From an uncultured Selenomonas sp. (GTDB lineage Bacteria; Bacillota; Negativicutes; Selenomonadales; Selenomonadaceae), in contig CAMURM010000035.1 of the NCBI GenBank assembly GCA_947097535.1, positions 1-9,782 on the forward strand: 9,782 bases of DNA, given 5' to 3'. Position 1 is the first letter of the stretch. Each line of letters starts with the position of its first letter. Under the pieces are notes generated by a model that was given only the letters and a program-made list of their open reading frames with translations, made no database searches and was not told the origin of the DNA. Both the position numbers and the translations under genes were made by a program. This document shows, piece after piece, positions 5,936 to 9,782 of the stretch.

Positions 5936-7676
5936 ATTCATCCTCCATTGTATCACAAACACCGCAGCGTTTACACCCCGAAAAGCAAGGTTTCGTATAT
6001 TGCAGCTGTGCCGCCTTCTTCATCTCACGGTAGAGATACTGACTGGAAAAGCCCATGTCGAGCACCTGCCACGGGAAAACCGCCTCTTCCTCATAGGCAG
6101 TCGCCAAAAAGTCCTCAAAGGAAAGCCCGTCTTCCTTCATCGCGCGTTTGAATGCCTTCGCACCGCCCGCCAAAAAGGCGCGGTACAGAGCGCTTGCGAC
6201 GCGCCGGTCGCCGCGCGCGAGCACGCCCTGCACATAGGCGCCCTTGGGAGATTCAGCGATGATGCGGATGTTCTTGTAGGCAGCCAACCCCTTGCGGATG
6301 GTCTTGAGCGCTTCCTTCACCCACTTCTCGTCCGCCATCGGCAGCCATTGGAACGGCGTGAAGGGCTTCGGGATGAAGGGGTTGATGCTCAGGGTGATCT
6401 GCGCGCGCTCCTTCTTCTGCCGGATGTGCGCTTCAAGGCGCAGGGTCATGGCGACGATCGCCTCGATGTCCTCTTTTTCCTCGTAGGGCAGACCGACCAT
6501 GATGTAGAGGCGAAACTGGCGAATGCCCGCCTGCAGCGCGAGATCGACCGTATGAAAGAGATGCTCCTCCTCGATGCCCTTGTTGATGATCTTGCGCAGG
6601 CGCACGCTCCCCGCCTCGGGTGCGAGCGTGATCGTGCGCAAGCCGCTCTTCGCCAGGGAGGCGACGAGCTCCGCCGTGACGGAATCGGCGCGGAAGGAGG
6701 CGACGGACATGCCGAGGTCTTTGTCCAGAATGTCGCGGCACAAGGCATCGATCTCGGGATAATCCGAGATGGCGGCACCCATGAGCCCAATCCTCTTTTG
6801 ATACTTTTCTGCTTCTCGAACTTCCTTCTCCAAAACCGCCAAAGAGCGATTGCGCGGCCGCCGAAAGCAGTAGCCTGCCATGCAGAAGCGGCAGTGCCTG
6901 CCGCAGCCGCGCGCCGTCTCGATGAGGTAGAGGTTGAATTCTGTATCATCGGTGACGATGACGGTATGCGCGGGGAAGTCGTCGAGGTCGCGCACCCACT
7001 GGCGCACGACGCGCGAAGGCGCGCCGTCCAAAGTGCGCACGGCGCACAAACGCCCCGCCGCATCGTAGTCATGCGCGTAGAGCGAGGGCACGTAGACGCC
7101 CGCGACCTGCGCGAGCGCCCGCAGCAGCTCGGCGCGCGAAAGCCCCGCCTGCACGGCGGCAGCATAGGCGTCCATTAGCTGCGGCATGACGACCTCGCCC
7201 TCGCCGATGATGAAGGCATCGACGAAGAGGCTCAAAGGCTCCGGGTTGAACGTGGCGCACGGCCCGCCCGCGAGGACGATGGCGTCGCGCTCCGTGCGCT
7301 CTGCCGCGAGGAGCTTGACCTTGCCGAGCTGCAGGATGCGCAGCATGTTGAAATAGTCCATCTCGAAGGAAACGGCAAAGCCGATCAATGAGAAGCGATG
7401 GAGCGGCTGCTGATTTTCCAGACTCAGGAGCGGCGTGCCCGTCTGCTCGTACTCGCGCTGCTCGTCGTCGGAAGGCAGGAAAAACCGCTCGCAAGCCGTA
7501 TCGCCGCGGCGGTTCAAAAGCTCGTAAATGATGTGAAGCCCCAGGTTTGACATGCCGACGAAGTAGGAGTTGGGATAAACAAGCGCGAAGCTCCGCCGCG
7601 TGCCCGCCGGAAAGGCGAAGTACCCCTGCTCGCGCGCCAGCTGCTCGCGCAGGCGTCGCTTGATCTTCCAGCTCAA
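5916..7676 (-). CDS. B12-binding-domain-type radical SAM protein (TIGR03960-like), substrate unknown
   Basis: Predicted radical-SAM enzyme of 586 aa that uses a [4Fe-4S] cluster and S-adenosylmethionine; its substrate is not known. The N-terminal third resembles a Rossmann/B12-binding-like domain (ALVYPNSYFVGMSNLGLHII, residues 31-50; IVLAGGPCATFNPEPLSLFV, 133-152; IIGEGEVV, 156-163) but lacks the DxHxxG cobalamin ligand motif. The radical-SAM signature ETARGCGRHCRFC places the cluster cysteines at C258, C262 and C265 (CX3CX2C). LAPEAGSVRLR (351-361) and GLPYEE (395-400) fit the barrel. The tail carries four more cysteines, C564, C568, C571 and C574 (CX3CX2CX2C), suggesting an extra metal or Fe-S site; related proteins share it. 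The start is a TTG (7674-7676) overlapping the nrdR stop as TTGA, with GGGAGAAG eight bases upstream (7685-7692). No DUF2344 partner gene is adjacent. Confidence 0.88.
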   Translation of the reverse strand: MSWKIKRRLREQLAREQGYFAFPAGTRRSFALVYPNSYFVGMSNLGLHIIYELLNRRGDTACERFFLPSDDEQREYEQTGTPLLSLENQQPLHRFSLIGFAVSFEMDYFNMLRILQLGKVKLLAAERTERDAIVLAGGPCATFNPEPLSLFVDAFIIGEGEVVMPQLMDAYAAAVQAGLSRAELLRALAQVAGVYVPSLYAHDYDAAGRLCAVRTLDGAPSRVVRQWVRDLDDFPAHTVIVTDDTEFNLYLIETARGCGRHCRFCMAGYCFRRPRNRSLAVLEKEVREAEKYQKRIGLMGAAISDYPEIDALCRDILDKDLGMSVASFRADSVTAELVASLAKSGLRTITLAPEAGSVRLRKIINKGIEEEHLFHTVDLALQAGIRQFRLYIMVGLPYEEKEDIEAIVAMTLRLEAHIRQKKERAQITLSINPFIPKPFTPFQWLPMADEKWVKEALKTIRKGLAAYKNIRIIAESPKGAYVQGVLARGDRRVASALYRAFLAGGAKAFKRAMKEDGLSFEDFLATAYEEEAVFPWQVLDMGFSSQYLYREMKKAAQLQYTKPCFSGCKRCGVCDTMEDEYVSVET

Positions 7677-8137
7677 GACGGATTCTTCTCCCGCAGCAAA
7701 GCTTCCAGCTCCTCGCGGAAGCCGCTGATGTCGGCGAACTTGCGGTAGACGGAGGCGAAGCGGATGTAGGCGACCTCGTCGAAGTTCTTGAGCTTCTCCA
7801 TGACGAGCTCGCCGATGTCGCGCGTATAGACCTCGCGATCCATCGTATTGCGCAGCTCCTTTTCGATTTCGTCCGCCAGCGCGACGATGCGCTCGGTCGG
7901 AATGTCGCGCTTGTCACACGAGCGAATCAAGCCGTTCAAGAGCTTGTTGCGGTCAAAGACCACGCGCCTGCCGTCGTTCTTTATGACCATCAGCGGAATC
8001 TTTTCCACCGTCTCGTATGTCGTGAAGCGCTTGCCGCAGGACGTACACTCGCGACGGCGGCGAATGGTATTGCCGTCATCTGCAGCGCGTGAATCTATGA
8101 CGCGGCTGTCAGCCTCTTTGCAATATGGGCAACGCAT
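7673..8137 (-). CDS. nrdR: Transcriptional repressor NrdR
   Basis: ATP/dATP-sensing repressor that binds NrdR boxes upstream of ribonucleotide reductase operons. The protein is 154 aa, the normal size. The N-terminal zinc ribbon is complete: C3, C6, C31 and C34 in MRCPYC and ECTSCGKRFTTYE. RVIDSRAADDGNTIRRRREC (12-31) contains the conserved DNA-binding arginines. The ATP-cone domain runs from about 48 to 138, with VIKNDGRRVVFDRNKLLNGL (51-70) and VAYIRFASVYRKF (121-133). The ATG directly follows the TAG stop of ygiQ with no gap. Its AAGGGG site (8144-8149) lies six bases upstream, inside the ygiQ 3' end. The 3' end overlaps the next gene by four bases. No ribonucleotide reductase gene is visible, so it acts in trans; I did not see a clear NrdR-box pair in the window. 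Confidence 0.97.
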   Translation of the reverse strand: MRCPYCKEADSRVIDSRAADDGNTIRRRRECTSCGKRFTTYETVEKIPLMVIKNDGRRVVFDRNKLLNGLIRSCDKRDIPTERIVALADEIEKELRNTMDREVYTRDIGELVMEKLKNFDEVAYIRFASVYRKFADISGFREELEALLREKNPS

Positions 8138-9782
8138 CTATATCCCCTTCTCTTTTTTCCGTTTCCTTATATTTTCCCTGCGCTTCGGACGCAGCAGACA
8201 CTTCTTGCCGTAGCCGATGAGGTCGCTCCTGCCCGCCAGATGCAGAGCCTTGCGCACGACGGCATCGTTCTGCGGCAGCCAATACTGCAAAAGGGCGCGC
8301 TGCATCTTCTTTTCTTCCGCCGTCTTCGCCGAATAGACCTTTTCCCCCGTCAGCGGGTTGAGTCCCGTATAGTACATGCAGGTCGAAAGCGTGCCGGGCG
8401 TCGGAATGAAGTCCTGCACCTGTTCGGGGTGGTAGCCGCGCTCATGGATGAACTCCGCGAGCTCGACGGCGTCCTCCAAGTGTGCGCCGGGATGGCTCGA
8501 CATGAAGTACGGCACGAGGTACTGCTTCTTTCCCAGCCGCTTGTTCATCGCCTCGAACGCCTTGACGAAGCGCAGGTAGACCGTTTTGCCCGACTTTCCC
8601 ATGAGGCGCGTGACGCGGTTTGATACATGCTCGGGCGCAATGCGCAGCTGCCCGCTGATATGATGGCGGCAGAGCACCTCCAGAAAAGCATCGTCTGCCT
8701 TCTCGATGTAGTCGAAGCGTATGCCCGAGCGGATGAAGACCTTCTTCACGCCGGGCAGGGCGCGCAGACTCTCCAACAGGGCGAGGTAGGTACTGTGATC
8801 CGCCTGCAGATTCTCGCACGGCGGCGCCAGGCACGGCTTCCCCCGGCAGGTGCCACGCACGAGCTGATCCCTGCACGAGGGCTCGTAGAAGTTCGCCGTC
8901 GGGCCGCCGACATCGTGGATATAGCCCTTGAAATCCGGCAGGGCGATCAGGCGCTTCGCTTCGCGCAGCAAAGAATCCCGGCTCCTGTGTTGGATGATCC
9001 TGCCCTGATGCGAAACGATGGCGCAGAAATGGCAGCCGCCGAAGCAGCCCCGCTGACTGACAAGGCCGAACTTGACCTCGGCGATGGCGGGCACGCCGCC
9101 CGCGCGGTCGTAGGCAGGATGCCACGTATAGCGATACGGCAGCTCGTAGATCTCGTCCATCTCCGCCGTGGAGAGCGGCAGCGCCGGCGGGTTCTGCACG
9201 ATGCAGCTCTCGCCGTTCTGCTGGATGAGCCTGCGGCCGCGCACAGGATCCTGCTCTAAGTATTCAAGGCGGAAGGCGTCGGCGAACTGCCGCTTATCCT
9301 GCGCGACAACGTCGTATGACGGCAGTTCGAGATAATCCCATACATAGTCGCGGTTCGGCACGCGATAGCAAGTGCCTCGCACATCCTGCACGTTTTCGAT
9401 CGCCACGCCCGCATGAAGCTCGGCGGCGACTTCGATGATCTGCTTCTCCCCCATGCCGTAGATGAGGAGATCGGCGCCGCTCTCCGCGAGGATCGAGCGG
9501 CGCACCTCGTTGCGCCAATAGTCGTAATGCGCCATGCGGCGCAGGCTCGCCTCGATGCCGCCGATGATGATGGGAACATCGCCCCATGCCTCGCGCAGGC
9601 GCTTCGTGTAGACGCTGACAGCGCGCTCGGGGCGACAGCCCATGCGTCCGCCGGGCGAGTACGCATCCTCGTGGCGCAGCTTCTTCGCCGCCGTGAAACG
9701 AGCGAGCTCGGAATCGAGATTGCCGCTCGACACAAGAAAGGCAAGCCGCGGCTTGCCTAAACGTCGAAAATCTTTTGCACTG
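8138..9782 (-). CDS. ygiQ: YgiQ family radical SAM protein, 5' end beyond right edge
   Basis: Large radical-SAM protein of the YgiQ family; its reaction is unknown. About 547 C-terminal residues are in the window and the N-terminus lies beyond position 9782. The frame continues unbroken to the edge, reading DFRRLGKPRLAFLVSSGNLD, which matches the internal region of full-length YgiQ proteins, so a GTG at 9731-9733 is not the start. Counting from the first in-window codon, AYSPGGRMGCRPERAV, VPIIIGGIEASLRRMAHYDY and LIYGMGE are family hallmarks. The cluster cysteines are C246, C250 and C253 (QRGCFGGCHFC, coding bases near 9023-9046). A second cysteine-rich stretch, C303 to C322 (EPSCRD ... CRGKPCLAPPCEN), is followed by VFIRSGIRFDY. 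The lysine/arginine-rich tail (RKRKKEKG) fits the family. The TAG stop directly touches the nrdR ATG. Confidence 0.95.
   Translation of the reverse strand, partial: SAKDFRRLGKPRLAFLVSSGNLDSELARFTAAKKLRHEDAYSPGGRMGCRPERAVSVYTKRLREAWGDVPIIIGGIEASLRRMAHYDYWRNEVRRSILAESGADLLIYGMGEKQIIEVAAELHAGVAIENVQDVRGTCYRVPNRDYVWDYLELPSYDVVAQDKRQFADAFRLEYLEQDPVRGRRLIQQNGESCIVQNPPALPLSTAEMDEIYELPYRYTWHPAYDRAGGVPAIAEVKFGLVSQRGCFGGCHFCAIVSHQGRIIQHRSRDSLLREAKRLIALPDFKGYIHDVGGPTANFYEPSCRDQLVRGTCRGKPCLAPPCENLQADHSTYLALLESLRALPGVKKVFIRSGIRFDYIEKADDAFLEVLCRHHISGQLRIAPEHVSNRVTRLMGKSGKTVYLRFVKAFEAMNKRLGKKQYLVPYFMSSHPGAHLEDAVELAEFIHERGYHPEQVQDFIPTPGTLSTCMYYTGLNPLTGEKVYSAKTAEEKKMQRALLQYWLPQNDAVVRKALHLAGRSDLIGYGKKCLLRPKRRENIRKRKKEKGI
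9739..9758. repeat. 20-bp perfect palindrome inside ygiQ, terminator-like on the minus strand
   Basis: The half-sites AGGCAAGCCG and CGGCTTGCCT are exact reverse complements with no spacer. In the ygiQ mRNA this could fold as an 8-bp GC-rich stem with a four-base CGCG loop, followed directly by UUCUUGU, so it resembles a weak intrinsic terminator. It lies within codons for LGKPRLA, a conserved YgiQ segment. The palindrome is seen directly; any role is inference. Confidence 0.6.

Noticed and set aside
4871..6151. 426-codon open frame on the plus strand
   Set aside because: It lies antisense to yggS, pgeF and the radical-SAM 3' end, all of which have clear family motifs. Its arginine- and alanine-rich, motif-free translation is what GC-rich codon bias produces on the opposite strand.
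9731..9733. GTG as the start of ygiQ
   Set aside because: The frame is open to the window edge and encodes conserved YgiQ sequence upstream of this codon; family members have a longer N-terminal domain.
1..9782. CRISPR array, tRNA, rRNA, insertion sequence, prophage or defence genes
   Set aside because: Both strands are filled by conserved housekeeping genes; no spaced repeats, transposase motifs or RNA-gene folds were seen.

Overview
The window is one block of housekeeping genes, all read from the minus strand, from a GC-rich bacterium. The gene set and order (pgeF/ylmD, yggS/ylmE, sepF/ylmF, ylmH, then lspA, a RluA-family synthase and pyrR) is the conserved Firmicutes 'ylm' cell-division neighbourhood. 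High GC, strong AGGAGG-type ribosome binding sites, frequent TTG/GTG starts and proC inside the cluster suggest a Negativicutes-like (for example Selenomonas-type) Firmicute. That placement is inference; there is no rRNA or other marker in the window to fix it.

Layout in the direction of transcription, from high to low coordinates: ygiQ (radical SAM, 5' end cut by the window edge), nrdR (repressor of ribonucleotide reductase genes), a second radical-SAM protein of the B12-binding-domain type, pgeF (peptidoglycan editing), yggS (PLP homeostasis), sepF (FtsZ-ring anchor), proC (proline synthesis), ylmH (S4 RNA-binding protein), lspA (lipoprotein signal peptidase), an RluD-type pseudouridine synthase, and pyrR. 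After a gap of about 0.1 kb comes the N-terminus of a MATE efflux transporter, cut by the left edge.

From ygiQ to rluD the genes abut or overlap. Junctions are a TAG stop directly followed by ATG, 4-nt TTGA/ATGA/GTGA overlaps, one 20-nt overlap, and gaps of 10-19 nt; the largest possible gap is 50 nt before lspA. This suggests a polycistronic, translationally coupled unit. I see no convincing promoter or intrinsic terminator between these genes. pyrR follows after 60 nt and may be co-transcribed. The two relatively open spaces are 855-914 and 186-299.

The genes link envelope and division functions (sepF, pgeF, lspA) with nucleotide control (nrdR, pyrR), cofactor and amino-acid homeostasis (yggS, proC) and ribosome/RNA functions (ylmH, rluD). 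I found no mobile element, tRNA, rRNA, CRISPR array, phage or defence system, and I do not think the window holds a new system. The points most worth a second look are a 20-bp perfect palindrome followed by a U-rich run inside ygiQ, the two radical-SAM proteins of unknown substrate flanking nrdR, the absence of ylmG and divIVA from their usual slots (with proC inserted), and a pyrR with no pyrimidine biosynthesis gene next to it.
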